64,000 bases of DNA, taken from assembly GCF_964355755.1 (NCBI RefSeq), contig NC_092671.1, forward strand, positions 12,032,501 through 12,096,500. Direction: 5' to 3'. The translations under genes and the position numbers were made by a program. Below the pieces are notes generated by a model, which saw nothing but the letters and a program-made list of their open reading frames with translations, was not told the origin of the DNA and ran no database searches. Below, piece after piece: positions 41,608 through 53,391 of the stretch (positions within the stretch are counted from its first letter, which is position 1; each line of letters begins with the position of its first letter). The DNA is from Antedon mediterranea. Its lineage: Eukaryota > Echinodermata > Crinoidea > Comatulida > Antedonidae.

Positions 41608-42804
41608 ATGAGTATCGTTGTACCAATATTTAAAAAAGGAGATCGTAAAGACCTAAATAATTATAGAGGCATCTCATTAACATCTTGTGTTTCCAAAATA
41701 TTTAACAGAATAATCTCAATGTATATATCTTGTTTTGTTGAAAAAGAAAATGTACTTTCGGAAGTCCAGGGAGGCTTTAGAGCCTATCACCGTTGTGAAG
41801 ATCACATCTTTACATTGAAAAGCATTTTATCTTGTCGTTCAATTGAAGGTAAAACTACACATCTAGCTTTCCTGGACTTCCGAAAAGCATTTGATAGTGT
41901 ATGGCGTGATGGTCTCCTAAAATGTGCCTGGGATACGGGAGTTAGAGGGAAAATTTGGAAAATAATAAGCTCTGCACTATATGACAATGTTAAAGCAAAA
42001 GCAAAAGTGGGGGAAAGCATGACTAATGAGTTTAATATCCACAAAGGAGTAAAACAAGGGTGTGTACTCTCACCAATTTTATTTTCTATATTTATTAATG
42101 AATTTGTTAAACTTCTTCGTGAAAGCAATTTCGGGGTAAGAATGAAAGGTGTCTGGATGGGAGGGCTCTTCTGGGCTGATGATGTTATATTGATTGCTAA
42201 TAATGAAAGGGAAATGACTGAAATGTTAGAAATTGCCAATATATTCGCCAAAGAATGGAAACTTGGTTTTAATCATGAAAAAAAATCAAATGTCATGGTT
42301 GTTGGAAAACGCATAAACAAAGATAAAGAGTGGAAATTAGGTGAAAAATCGATAAAAGAAGTAAATAGTTATAAATATTTAGGGGTCAATATTTCCTCAA
42401 ACATGAGTGAACATTCACATTATGAACATGTTATCCAAAAGGGCAACCGGCTTATAGCTTATATCAAAGGTATCATAGCTAACCTTGATGACTTTAACCG
42501 GGTGTACTTTGGAAAGATACTGTGGAAAACCATTGCAATTCCTTCAATAAATTATGCTTGTAGCATTTGGTATAATAAATCCAAGAAGGATAACGAAGAC
42601 CTAGAGAAAGTGCAATTGCAAATGGCCCGCTTTCTTCTCAAAGCTCCACGGTATACTCCAAAAGAGGCACTTTATGGTGACCTCCTTGGGTGGGTTCCAT
42701 TATCCAAGTTACACAAACTGTCCAGAGTTAAATTATTTAATCTTTTATATCTATGGATGACCACAGGTGGCCTAATATTGTACTTAATTCTATGCTACAA
42801 TTGA
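41608..42804 (+). pseudogene. LINE reverse transcriptase (5'-truncated)
   Basis: 398 codons: MSIVVPIFKKGDRKDLNNYR, GISLTSCVSKIFNRIIS (fingers), VQGGFRAYHRCEDHIFTL, HLAFLDFRKAFDSVWRDGLL (motif A), HKGVKQGCVLSPILFSIFIN (motif B), LFWADDVILIANNEREM (motif C with Trp in place of Tyr before ADD), SYKYLGVNIS. The thumb is intact. The last codons are in a wrong frame, and the sense continues in the 42753 frame. The start is a truncation point. Confidence 0.82.
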
Positions 42805-43439
42805 AATGTGACTTTGATCGTTTAAAATATAAATTTCTTAGTAGTTGTGTTGACATATTTGAAAAATGCACAGATATAGGCTTTTACAACAATGTTTTTG
42901 ATAATGATAGTTTAACTCTTGTTCCTTTCTCAGTCAGCAATGTCAAGCGATGTTTGTCAGAATCAAATAAATCAGAGTGGTCAAATAATATAATGCAAAA
43001 AACCTCAATAAATTTATACTCAAAATTGAAACCTTTCCCTAATTTAGAAAAATATTTACTTGATAAAACACATTTTTATGAGACAAGTCTGAAATTTAAA
43101 TTAAGATCTAACACTCTACCTTTAGATTGTAAAACTTATAAATGGTCCAATGATGTGTCCGGTCTTTGTACTTTATGTGGGAATGGTGAAATTGAAGACA
43201 TTAAACATTTTTTATTAAACTGTAAAGCATTTGATAATATTAGGATGAAAGAATTATCCAATCTACAAAATAATCTTGTACTCTGTAATGATTATGACAC
43301 ATGGAATCGTTACACAACAGCAAGTGCTGATGATAAATTACAGTATATTTTAGATGGAGATTCTACCGCGATTTGTAAAGAATCTGAGACCTTTTTTGAT
43401 TTGTTTTGTAAACACTTGTGTTTGCAACCCCTTGGATAA
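42753..43439 (+). pseudogene. LINE ORF2 C-terminal domain
   Basis: Continues the RT polypeptide in the next frame: WPNIVLNSMLQLKCDFDRLK, PNLEKYLLDKTHFYETSLKF, LRSNTLPLDCKTYKWSND and the zinc-knuckle-like CTLCGNGEIEDIKHFLLNC. It ends at TAA after CLQPLG. The 29.3-kb and 32.8-kb elements have matching C-termini. Confidence 0.78.
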
Positions 43440-43500
43440 AATAATATATTTATATAATGGAGAAAGTTAGATATTATAATATTTCTTTTTGATCATACAA

Positions 43501-44614
43501 TGATAATTTTTAAATTACTTCTTAAGAAGTCATACTACTGATTCAAAATAGTGACTTACACCCTGTGGTCAAGGCTTTCTTTGCTCTTATGCTTATTTCC
43601 TCCAACATACAGAGTACATAGGACTTTTTTTATTCATAATTGTTGAATTGTTTCCCAATACATAGTACCTATTGGTATTATATCTAAAAATACAAAGGCG
43701 GCTAACACAGATAGTTCCATATATACAGTACTCTTTTATAAATAAATGTATCTCTCCAAACTACTCCCAACTACCTAATCTAATAATAGTACTATTAGCA
43801 TACTACTATACACTTTGTAGACAAGAAATAAGTTGTATACACTAGAGGACTTATGGTAGTACAGACGATCGCTCTCTCACTGGCCCGGTCAACATAATCT
43901 ATACCTAGATTATTACAGTAATTAAAGTACATTATTACAGGGTTTTTTTTTTTTTTGCAGAAATCAAAGTTATGTGTATAGAAAGCAGTACTCGTATTAA
44001 AAACTAAGCAGGTTGCAGGTCTTGAACGCAAACTGGCAGGATATTTTTAATATTTTTTGTTGTTGAAATGATGGAATCCTAACTTCAATTTCCACGAACC
44101 CTTTTATTTAAATTTATTTGAATAGACCTCCATGTAAACTCATTAAAGGCTACATGATTGTTTTATATTTTAATATGTGATAGTAGAAAATCATTGTGTA
44201 TAATGAGGACTATGAATCTGATATTTACTTGCATTCTCATCTTTTTAAATTATTATTTATAATGCCGGTAATGAGTTTAAAATTTAATTATATTGACTAT
44301 TTTTGATAATCATCATGTCCTTATGAATTCATTTATATTTCTTTTGTGTAATATAGTTCATATATTATGTATTAAGTAAATTGGTAAGGCCCTATACTGT
44401 TACTATTTAAGGAAAGTTTATATACACTATTATTTTATGCCTACCAATATTAGTATTAATTGTTTATGTAAATATTTTGTCTAATTGCCTTGATTTTTTG
44501 TATAGGCCAATGGAATCAATGTTTTTCTCAAAGCAAATTAGCCTAATAATGCCACATTTAGACACATGATTCATTGATTTCTGATATTCTGTACTTGTGT
44601 ATGCATTACTAAAA
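43501..44614. other. Intergenic AT-rich DNA
   Basis: No gene is recognised. It may include the LINE 3' UTR. Positions 43433-43480 are complementary to 47680-47731. The minus ORF at 43795 has no support. Confidence 0.5.
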
Positions 44615-46731
44615 CTAGATGGTACGCTCGCTTTGCTCGCGTACCATCTAGGTCGTGCCCACAGATGGTTCTCGAATACACAGTAATTTCAGGGTAAAAA
44701 ATCTGGCGATTTCAAATGCACGTACCGCAGGACTATAATACATTGTCGTTTACAGAAACAAATAAGTAGACACGATAATTTATGTAGTCAACTAAAATTA
44801 CCACTCTGGGAATTACTTCCGAAAGAGAAACTTACCACAAAATTAGTCCAAATTGTTTATTCATTTAAAGAAACCCAATTATGGTTGAGGGATGGGAAAG
44901 AGGATAGGTACAAAGAAGAACAATTTTTAAATATATTCTTTATCCACGTCAGTAACGAAATATTGTTTTCATTTTTCATAGGCCTATAAATAATATACCA
45001 CCACTAACGGTGACTAAATATAGTAAAACATTTGCGATTTAATACTTTGTTAAAACTGTCACTGTCATAGTCGATTGAAATAGTAAAGTACATGTAACGA
45101 TACACCACTACGACGTTTATATTTTTTGTAATTATTAATTAATGCAAACGTTGAGAAGCAACTGTCAGTAATAAAGTTTATTTGTATATTACGTGTGTAT
45201 ATATCTAACAGTAGAGCCTACCCATAATCACAGTAATAAAGTTTATTTGTATATATTTTTTTACATCTAACAGTATTCACAGTAAGAAATGTTTGTATAT
45301 ATTTTTTTACATCTAACAGTATTCACAGTAAGAAATGTTCGATTCAAATGACGACCAAAAATGGTTAATAGGTATTTGCAGTACTGTATTGTCAAAGTAT
45401 TGCAAGTTTATTCTCCAAGGGCTCATAAATTTACCTACTTGTGTTAAACCAAACTGGCAGACTGAGAGATTGGAATGTTCCATTCATCGCAAATCAATAC
45501 ATTTGTATAAACGTATATTAAATCTATCAAAATAGTATTTTTTTAAAGAAAATCGGCCTGTCTTCAACATTATGATGCTGTACTCGGGCTGTTCAACCGG
45601 TTTTCAGCCATTAAAAACAATTATCGTAGGAGGAGATAGGAAAATGCGAAGCATCCTCGTATTATTGTCTGCGGGTATTTTTCAAGATGGACATACATTA
45701 GACAGTGACGTGTATACACGATCGGAAAACACCCCTATTTGGGGCAAATCGTTGAACCTAAATTCGTTTTAATCGTCAATAACTAATTATCGAACTCAAT
45801 TTAATTAGTAAACACGGTTACATCAGGTGGTTAAAATCAGTACCGAAAGTACGAACCAACTTTATATACCATCGAGTAAACATTCTAGAAATTACGCGCG
45901 ATTTACCGAATTTTGCCCTTACGTAAATTTATATATAGATGCAAACGTTGAGAAGCAACTGTCAGTAATAAAGTTTATTTGTATATTACGTGTTTATATA
46001 TCTAACAGTAGAGCCTACCCATAATCACAGTAATAAAGTTTATTTGTAAATATTTTTTTACATCTAACAGTATTCACAGTAAGAAATGTTTGTATATATT
46101 TTTTTACATCTAACAGTATTCACAGTAAGAAATGTTCGATTCAAATGACGACCAAAAATGGTTAATAAGTATTTGCAGTACTGTATTGTCAAAGTATTGC
46201 AAGTTTATTCTCCAAGGGCTCATAAATTTACCTACTTGTGTTAAACCAAACTGGCAGACTGAGAGATTGGAATGTTCCATTCATCGCAAATCAATACATT
46301 TGTAAAAACGTAAATTAAATTTATCAAAATAGTATTTTTTAAAGAAAATCGGCCTGTCTTCAACATTATGATGCTGTACTCGAGCAGTTCAACCGGTTTT
46401 CAGCTATTAAAAACAATTATCGTAGGAGGAGATAGGAAAATGCGAAGCGTCCTCGTATTATTGTGTGCGGGTATTTTTCAAGTTGGACATCCATTAAACA
46501 GTGTATACCACGATCGGAAAACACCCCTATTTGGGGCAAATCGTTGAACCTAAATTCGTTTTAATCGTCAATAACTAATTATCTAACTCAATTTAATTAG
46601 TAAACAGGGTTACATCAGGTGGTTAAAATCAGTACCGAAAGTATGAACCAACTTTATATACCATCGAGTAAAAATTCTAGAAGTAAGGCGCGATTTACCG
46701 AATTTTGCCCTTACGTAAATTTATATATAGA
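44615..46731 (-). mobile_element. Helitron family 1, copy B, with duplicated 5' half
   Basis: Minus strand: starts TCTATATATAAATTTACG at 46731 and ends with the 13-bp-stem hairpin and CTAG at 44615. Host A and T flank it as in copy A. The 5' half is tandemly duplicated: 45143-45939 and 45940-46731 are near-identical, each ending TATATATAGA. A single element thus has two 5' termini in direct order and one 3' terminus. No Rep/helicase ORF. Confidence 0.85.
45143..46731. repeat. ~0.8-kb direct duplication inside Helitron copy B
   Basis: Unit 1 (45143-45939) and unit 2 (45940-46731) both run from TGCAAACGTTGAGAAGCAAC to ACGTAAATTTATATATAG and differ by a few substitutions. Each unit also has an internal ~60-bp repeat with ACATCTAACAGTATTCACAG. 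Confidence 0.88.
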
Positions 46732-47680
46732 TAGTAGTTAATATATTCCATTTATAATGTATGTATAAACATATATTCATATTTTTTTTAACATTTTTAA
46801 AGTAAAAAATTATTACAATACCTATCAACCTTTCTGATATTGTTACTATTATATAATATTCTTTGAGGCAGCAATAAAAAAAAAATTAGAACAATTAATT
46901 TGAGTTATACTGTACTATGTTAGTTCAGGAGATGAAGTGTGTGTGGGCAGAAACTAGTGTGTTGGAGGTTGGTGGTGTGAGGTGTATAGTTGTCACTTTA
47001 AGACCTAAATTAGATGTTTTCTGAAGAAAAGAAGTAAGCGCGTACGCTTTCAAACAACTCCAAGAAGATTCACACAAAATAAACTACTTTCCAATAAAGT
47101 AGTATAACAGTGTATATTACAGTACATTGAATAAACTCGAGCGGAATAATAACGCACATAAAAAAACATTCATTTTCTTTTTGAAAAGTGCCCTCTCTAG
47201 TTTTCTATTAATTTATTAATAATTATTATTAATTAATGAGTAATATGAACATATTTTTAAATGCTGGAAGCTGGTTCTACTCATAACAAAGTTTCATATC
47301 TCCAAATTTCATCAACGTATTCAAAGCACTTCAATATTAAATATCACATTTAACATAAAAATTCGGGTTTTGGATAGAATTTTGCTTAAAAACATATACA
47401 AAAAAACATCGATAAAAAATACTTTTCGTATTCAAAAACATTTGATACTTGGTATAAATGTTCACTATAGGTTGCTCTATTCACAGAAAAAAATTGCATT
47501 CATGAACGTTTTTTGTTGGTTGTTTTTTCAAAATAGTTATTAGCTTGAAAAAAATGAGTTGGAATTGTATGGTCTTTCATAAGTGTACATTTTGTAAAAA
47601 CGTAAATTTAAAAAATCAGTGATATGGCTTGATAGTTATTTTTTGTTTGCAATATGGATGGAGCAACCTATTTTATATTA
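46732..47680. other. AT-rich DNA with a ~200-bp fold-back
   Basis: No coding region. ATAGGTTGCTCTATTC at 47469 and GATGGAGCAACCTA at 47657 are inverted copies about 200 bp apart, possibly a small MITE. No duplication was found at the ends. Confidence 0.45.
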
Positions 47681-47730
47681 TAATATCTAACTTTCTCCTT
47701 ATATAAATATATTATTTTATCCAAGTGTTC

Positions 47731-47905
47731 ACATGTCTTGTTAAGTATTGCACCTTTGTCCTGTCTTTATGTTTTCTGTAATGTCACTGCACTAACGGGT
47801 GACCACCGGTAAACGAGCTTCGCTCTTACGGTTATCCATCCATATAAGTTGTTCATCTCTTATGTTCAGAAATTGAAATGGTAAATAAACTGAAACTGAA
47901 ACTGT
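47731..47905 (+). mobile_element. LINE 3' end fragment with (CTGAAA)n tail
   Basis: Plus strand: short 3'-UTR-like sequence ending GGTAAATAAA followed by three CTGAAA repeats at 47889-47904. Same tail logic as the CR1-type element at 23371 but a different hexamer. It contains a small stem GAGCTTCGCTC at 47816. No coding part remains. Confidence 0.55.
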
Positions 47906-48200
47906 GCTTATGTGATACAGGTTGACGAGCCAGGAATGATGGTAGTGCCAGTATACCGTGTAGTTTAGCCTCAAGGCAATACCATGTAGCTGGAGTAGCT
48001 TGGACAAATACAGTAGAGATTTATGAGACTTGGTGTGTGATGATTCAGTATGATAAATTTGTGCTGTGAAAGACAAAATTGTAGAATTAGGAAGAAAATA
48101 TTGTAAAATAATATAACAAGGAAATTATACTATAGTATAATTAAGGGGTAACCGTATAATACATAATTAATAGTAATAAAGGCAATGGCAATTACTTATA

Positions 48201-50764
48201 CTAGATAGCACGCTCGCTTCGCTCGCGTACCATCTAGGGGTGCTCACAGATGGTTCTCGAATACAGTAGAATCCACGGACGGGGACTTTTTTGGGACACT
48301 AAACAAAAACGGAAGTGTCCCCCTAATTGGGGTATTCAGAAATAGAGACAACAAAACCAATACTGGATTCTGGACAATTAATTTATGTGGATTAAAGAAA
48401 TTAGGGAGAAATGGAAATGTATGTACGGGAATTGGGCGGCACGTGGTGGTGGTGATGGAACCGCAGTAATAAAGTTGATTGTATTTATATATAATAAGAA
48501 CCAAACTAAATAAATAGACCTAGACATTCTGCGAAATGGAAATCGGAAATTCAAGCTCCTATTCAGTGAAAAATTAAACTGTAGTCTACCTATATATTTA
48601 GGGCAAATCATCGGTTGTGGTGTTGAAATTCCTGTAAACATTTGTGTGAACCAAACTGGGTCGAATTTCTGTCATGAGTACTGATTTGTTGGCCTGTGAT
48701 TTATGACGCCTAAGGGATCTATCTAGACTTATTTTTTAGAATAATGTACGTACCTGTCAGATACAATTGTCTTGTGTCGTATAATAAATAAGTACTGTAA
48801 TAGTTACTGAAGTTACTATTACAATCTCGTCAATGAAAACACGAAAATGTATATGCACTTACTTATGAAAACGTATACAGTATTATACTCAGTTATTGAA
48901 ACAGTAGGTTTAAAAAAGTTTCGTTTGTCTGTAAAATGATGTAATCAAGCTGTTTACATGAGTTTTAATTTATAAGCACATCAATAATAAAATAGTTTAT
49001 CTATCCTGTAATTGGCGAGATTATGGTCGCTGTTGAATGAAATAAAGCCAATCGGTATCATATTTGTACAGAAACGTTTTCGCGGCCGAAGGGTGTAACC
49101 TAAATTCGTTGTATTATCGTCAAGAACTAACTGTAACTAAACTTACATAGAAAGTAGGGTATCATAAATTTGGCCTTAGCACTCGGGGGAGTGGCTAAGA
49201 TGAAGTCCGTGGGACTACTAAATATAAATTGTAATGAACCTCGAGGGAAATAAATAGGAATATTTCATGTTTCATTATCAATGTATAATAAATGGAAACT
49301 GTTTACCGATTCAAATAATAGAAATTGGTTTTTAACATTTTCCGAACCTATTGCAAGTTTATTCTCAAAGGGCCCATATATTTACCTACCGTATGTGTTA
49401 AACCAAGGGCTCATAAATTTACCTACAGTACTTGTGTTAAACCAAACTCTGGCAGACTGAGAGATTGGGATGTTCCATTCATCGCAAATCAATACATTTG
49501 TATAATCGTATATTAAATCTATCAAAATAGTATTTTTTAAAGAAAATCGGCCTGTCTTCAACATTATGATGGTGTACTCTAGCAATCTATCAAAATAGTA
49601 TTTTTTAAAGAAAATCGGCCTGTCTTCACTCTTCAACTTTATGATGGTGTACTCTAGCTGTTCAACCGGTTTTCAGCTATTAAAAACAATTATCGTAGGA
49701 GGAGATAGGAAAATGCGAAGCCTCCTCGCTATGTAACATTAGGGTTGAGGGATGGGAAAGCGGATAGGTACAAAGAGGAACAATTTTAAAATATATTCTT
49801 TATCCACTGAGTAACGAAATATTTTGTTCATGTTTTATAGGCCTATAAATAATATACCTCTAAATACAGTAGGCCTAAAACATTTGCGATTTAATACTTT
49901 GTTAAAACTGTCACTGTCATAATCGATTAAAATATTAAAGTACATGTCACGATACACCACTACGACGTTTATATTTTTGGTAATTATTAATTAATACAAA
50001 CGTTGAGAAGGAACTGTCAGTATAAAGTTTATTTGTATATCTAACAGTAGAGCCTATCCACAGTCTCAGTAATAAAGTTTATTTGTATATATTTTTATAT
50101 TACATCTAACAGTACGAACATTCACAGTAAGAAAGGTTCGATTCAAATGAAAAATAGTTAATAGGTATTTACAGTATTGTCAAAGTATTGCAAGTTTATT
50201 CTCAAAGGGCCCATATATTTACCTACTTATGTTTTAAACCAAGGGCTCATAAATTTACCTACAGTACTTGTGTTAAACCAAACTCTGGCAGACTGAGAGA
50301 TTGGGATGTTCCATTCATCGCAAATCAATACATTTGTATAATCGTATATTAAATCTATCAAAATAGTATTTTTTTAAGAAAATCGGCCTGTCTTCAACAT
50401 TATGATGGTATACTCTAGCTGTTCAACCGGTTTTCAGCTATTAAAAACAATTATCGTAGGAGGAGATAGAAAAATGCGAAGCCTCCTCGCATTTTTTTGG
50501 CGGGTATTTTTTAAGATGGACATCCATTAGACAGTGTATACCACGATCGGAAAACACCCCTATTTGGGGCAAATCGTTGAACCTAAATTCGTTTTAATCG
50601 TCAATAACTAATTATCTAACTCAATTTAATTAGTAAACAGGGTTACATCAGGCGGTTAAAATCAGTACCGAAAGTACGAACCAACTTTACATACCATCGA
50701 GTGAAAATTCTAGAAGTAAGGCGCGATTTACCGAATTTTGCCCTTACGTAAATTTATATATAGA
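48201..50764 (-). mobile_element. Helitron family 1, copy C, internally rearranged
   Basis: Minus strand 5' end TCTATATATAAATTTACG at 50764 and 3' CTAG at 48201, flanked by host T (50765) and A (48200) as in copies A and B. The terminal hairpin is slightly decayed (TAGATAGCACGC against GCGTACCATCTA). Inside, 49336-49730 and 49731-50490 repeat the same Helitron segment, with a ~65-bp local duplication at 49520-49640. Positions 48270-49330 have no counterpart in copies A and B: either captured DNA or a nested insertion. Confidence 0.7.
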
Positions 50765-51898
50765 TTATGTATACATTACAATATTACAAATAAATTCATA
50801 TATTATTTTATTATGATAAGGAAATCTGTTTTAGAATGAGAAAAAAGCCGTCCCAACCCAGATTTGAACCCAGCTATCAATAAAGCTATAAAACAAAATA
50901 GACCATATTGTAGCCGGACTGGGTAGCGTAGACTTACTTGAGGCCTAGGCATAGTACGATTAGCTAGAAGGATACAGGTCAACCCGTACCCATGCCATGC
51001 CAACACGCTCGTACCCAAATTTTGGTTTACATATATCCAACATTTTGGCTTACTCGTACCCATTATGGGCTGCTTAGTAGGAGTAGTAGTAGTAGTAGCC
51101 TAGCCTAAAGCAGCAGGCCCGGCCCTAGCCTACTACAACTTAAGTCTAGGCCTAGCCTAGTACTAGTAGGCCTCTAGCTAGGCCCTAGGCCTAGTAGTTA
51201 ACATCATACATACGCCCTAGAGCCTAGTAGTAGCTACCTACTACTCACTAGCTAGGCCTAGGTAGTAGCAGTAGTAGTTATTAGAGTAGTATTATTGTAT
51301 TGTAGTATTAGTTGTAGCTGTCCGGTGATCCTTGGTCACTTGTCTAGATCCCCTAGTGGGTCTAGGCTAGGCCTAGTACGTAGTTATTCTTCAACAGTCA
51401 CACAATTCAGATTCTGCCGGCCGCTGATTGCTAGTGAACAGGGGGAGGGAGAGAAAGAGTTAGAAGAACTGAAATAAGCCGTGACGTATAATAAACATCA
51501 TACAAAATAATAATATAACTAACGAATCCGTATAATATAATAATGTTGTATGTTATAAAGTAAAGTAAATGCGTTTAATATAATACAATTATATTATAAC
51601 ATAATGTATTTTATTAATAACATAATATTAAATGTTCATAATATAATGCTAAAACCAAATAATATAATACAAAAAGTCAATAATTTGTTACATTTTTCAC
51701 ATAATATATTAGAAATAGATATAATATAATGCTAAAACCAAGTAATATAATGCAAAACGTATAATTCATTACAATACAATATATAATATAATAAAAAAAT
51801 GATATAATAATATAATATTTTGAATACTTCAGACAGCTGAGGCTTGCCATACAGACAGCTGAGGCTTGCCATACAGACAGCTGAGGCTTGCCAGACAT
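50765..51898. other. Intergenic DNA with a CCTAGG/TAG-rich patch
   Basis: 51070-51390 is dominated by TAGTAG, GGCCTAG and CTAGGCCTAG words. 51490-51830 is an AT-rich tract full of ATAATATAAT words. 51828-51895 holds three direct 24-bp copies of ACAGACAGCTGAGGCTTGCC. A tRNA-like B-box (GGTTCAAATC, minus, 50861-50870) is present with no full tRNA. No gene. Confidence 0.55.
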
Positions 51899-52278
51899 AC
51901 CTAGTCCAATGTACCGTTTTATTTCATTTTCAAAAATTTATAATTTTATTTCAGTTATGTTTGACATCCCAACGCGATTTCATGCGGTAGTTCCATGCCA
52001 TTTGATATTGAGCTCCTTGATGTTTCTACATTATTTACGAAAGTGCTCCACCCTCCTTCTGTTTTGTTTTGCTGCTTTTGTAGGACGACATGTAATTTGG
52101 CAGCTATTCTACGTGATAGTGCTTTTATATAGGTCTGATTTGCTTTTTAAAATAAAGGACTATTAGTGCCTATTATAACAAATATTCTGATTTAGAATTT
52201 TACACCCGGGAAGTGCGAGTGATTTGTGCACAACTTAGTGTGTATTATTTATATCCCATAACGTCTTTATCCAGTTTT
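51899..52278. repeat. Segmental-duplication unit flank (copy at 55786-56130)
   Basis: From CTAGTCCAATGTAC to GTGATTTGTGCACAAC it matches 55786-56100 at high identity, including TTTGACATCCCAACGCGATT and GAAAGTGCTCCACC. It lies 3' of peptide gene 2 (minus strand) and 3' of the gene remnant at 56.1 kb, so the duplication unit includes gene plus 3' flank. Confidence 0.8.
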
Positions 52279-53391
52279 TTATTGTCCAACTCTATAAGTA
52301 TCTGCTCTGTTCGCATAAAATCTAGCTGTAAAACGAAAACAAATCAGTGTATTAGAGTCTATTTTAATGCTTAGATAAAAGCAATGAAGAACAATTTCTT
52401 CTGCCTAACATTGATTATGGCCTGTGGCTTATCGTAATCATTTCAACTACTGTCAATCGATGTAGAGGCTTACATTCAAAATAACCATCGAATATTAAGT
52501 TTACAGTTTTACCGTAAATAATTACATTCATCAACCGTTTTACTAAATATTACGCGACAACTAATTGTCTGACACTGACTGTATTGCCTAAATTGATCAT
52601 TATTATAATAATTAATTACGAACTAACGGTCAATTCTCGGTTCTTCTTCCACCTCATAATATTGCACAGGTTCTGGTTCTGCGATTAACAAAAAGATTAA
52701 ATCAACGTCAATGAATTTAGAACTAGAATATTCCATTATCAACATATCGTAAATGTGGGAAAACTTTGTCCCCTGTTAATGGTGACAACGACAACTTACC
52801 GACCGGAAAATTAATACATGTAATCTTTTCATCATAGAAAAAACACATTCCGTTTTCTTTACATGGATTGGGATGACATGGATCGTCTACGAAGAAAAAA
52901 AGATAAATTCAGCATTATTAAAGCATAATATTGAAATATCAAAACTGTGTGTCTTTATGTCCCTGTTACTGTAGACTAATCGTGGGTTACAATTGTAAAT
53001 AAAATGCATCATAAAACATCGCATTATTCGAGATAGGCCTAATACCACTGTAGTAAAGTTTTAATACTGTATGTTATTCCATGGCTGGTCACTCCAACAT
53101 GGTTTTAAAAGAAAAGTTAGAGTAAATGTGAAATACAATTTCATCAATCCAAATGCAATTGGCAAAATATGTGTACTTAGTATAATGAATGGCTACAGAG
53201 CCACTAATAGTGATACGTCGTTGACTGTGTATAACATCCTGAGAACGACATGAAATTAGTTGACAGATTTAATTTACACCAATATTTATTGGACTAGAAG
53301 TAGGTATCGGTAACTCTCACTAACCTGCGCTAGACAACTCGACGGTTACATACACAAACATGAATATAAGAATAATTGACAATCGAAACAT
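52279..53391 (-). CDS. Secreted cysteine-rich peptide gene 2 (appears intact, four exons)
   Basis: Minus strand: exon 1 53391-53325, exon 2 52886-52800, exon 3 52678-52628, exon 4 52325-52279; 252 coding bases, 83 aa including the signal peptide. All introns are phase 1 with GT-AG ends (donors GTTAGT, GTAAGT, GTTAGT; acceptors CTTCGTAG, AATCGCAG, TTTTACAG). Exon 1: hydrophobic signal MFRLSIILIFMFVYVTVEL ending SSA. Exon 2: DPCHPNPCKENGMCF...TC, four cysteines spaced C-x4-C-x5-C-x8-C like the first half of an EGF domain. Exon 3 is Glu/Pro-rich (EPVQYYEVEEEPRID). Exon 4 is a short tail. Exon 3 can also end at a TAG inside its donor if unspliced. I do not recognise the family. It is probably exported; its function is unknown. 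Confidence 0.7.

Larger units (their letters stand above)
41545..43500 (+). mobile_element. Non-LTR retrotransposon, 5'-truncated
   Basis: Plus-strand LINE starting inside the RT region (LETIPSEWN before the first ATG). The endonuclease is missing, which is the usual result of incomplete reverse transcription. The coding part runs to 43439 with one frame change near 42770. The 3' UTR limit is unclear. It inserted in the flank of the cysteine-rich gene array. Confidence 0.8.

Noticed and set aside
50850-50880. Possible tRNA gene (B-box GGTTCAAATC on the minus strand)
   Set aside because: No A box at the right distance and no acceptor-stem pairing. At most a tRNA-derived relic.
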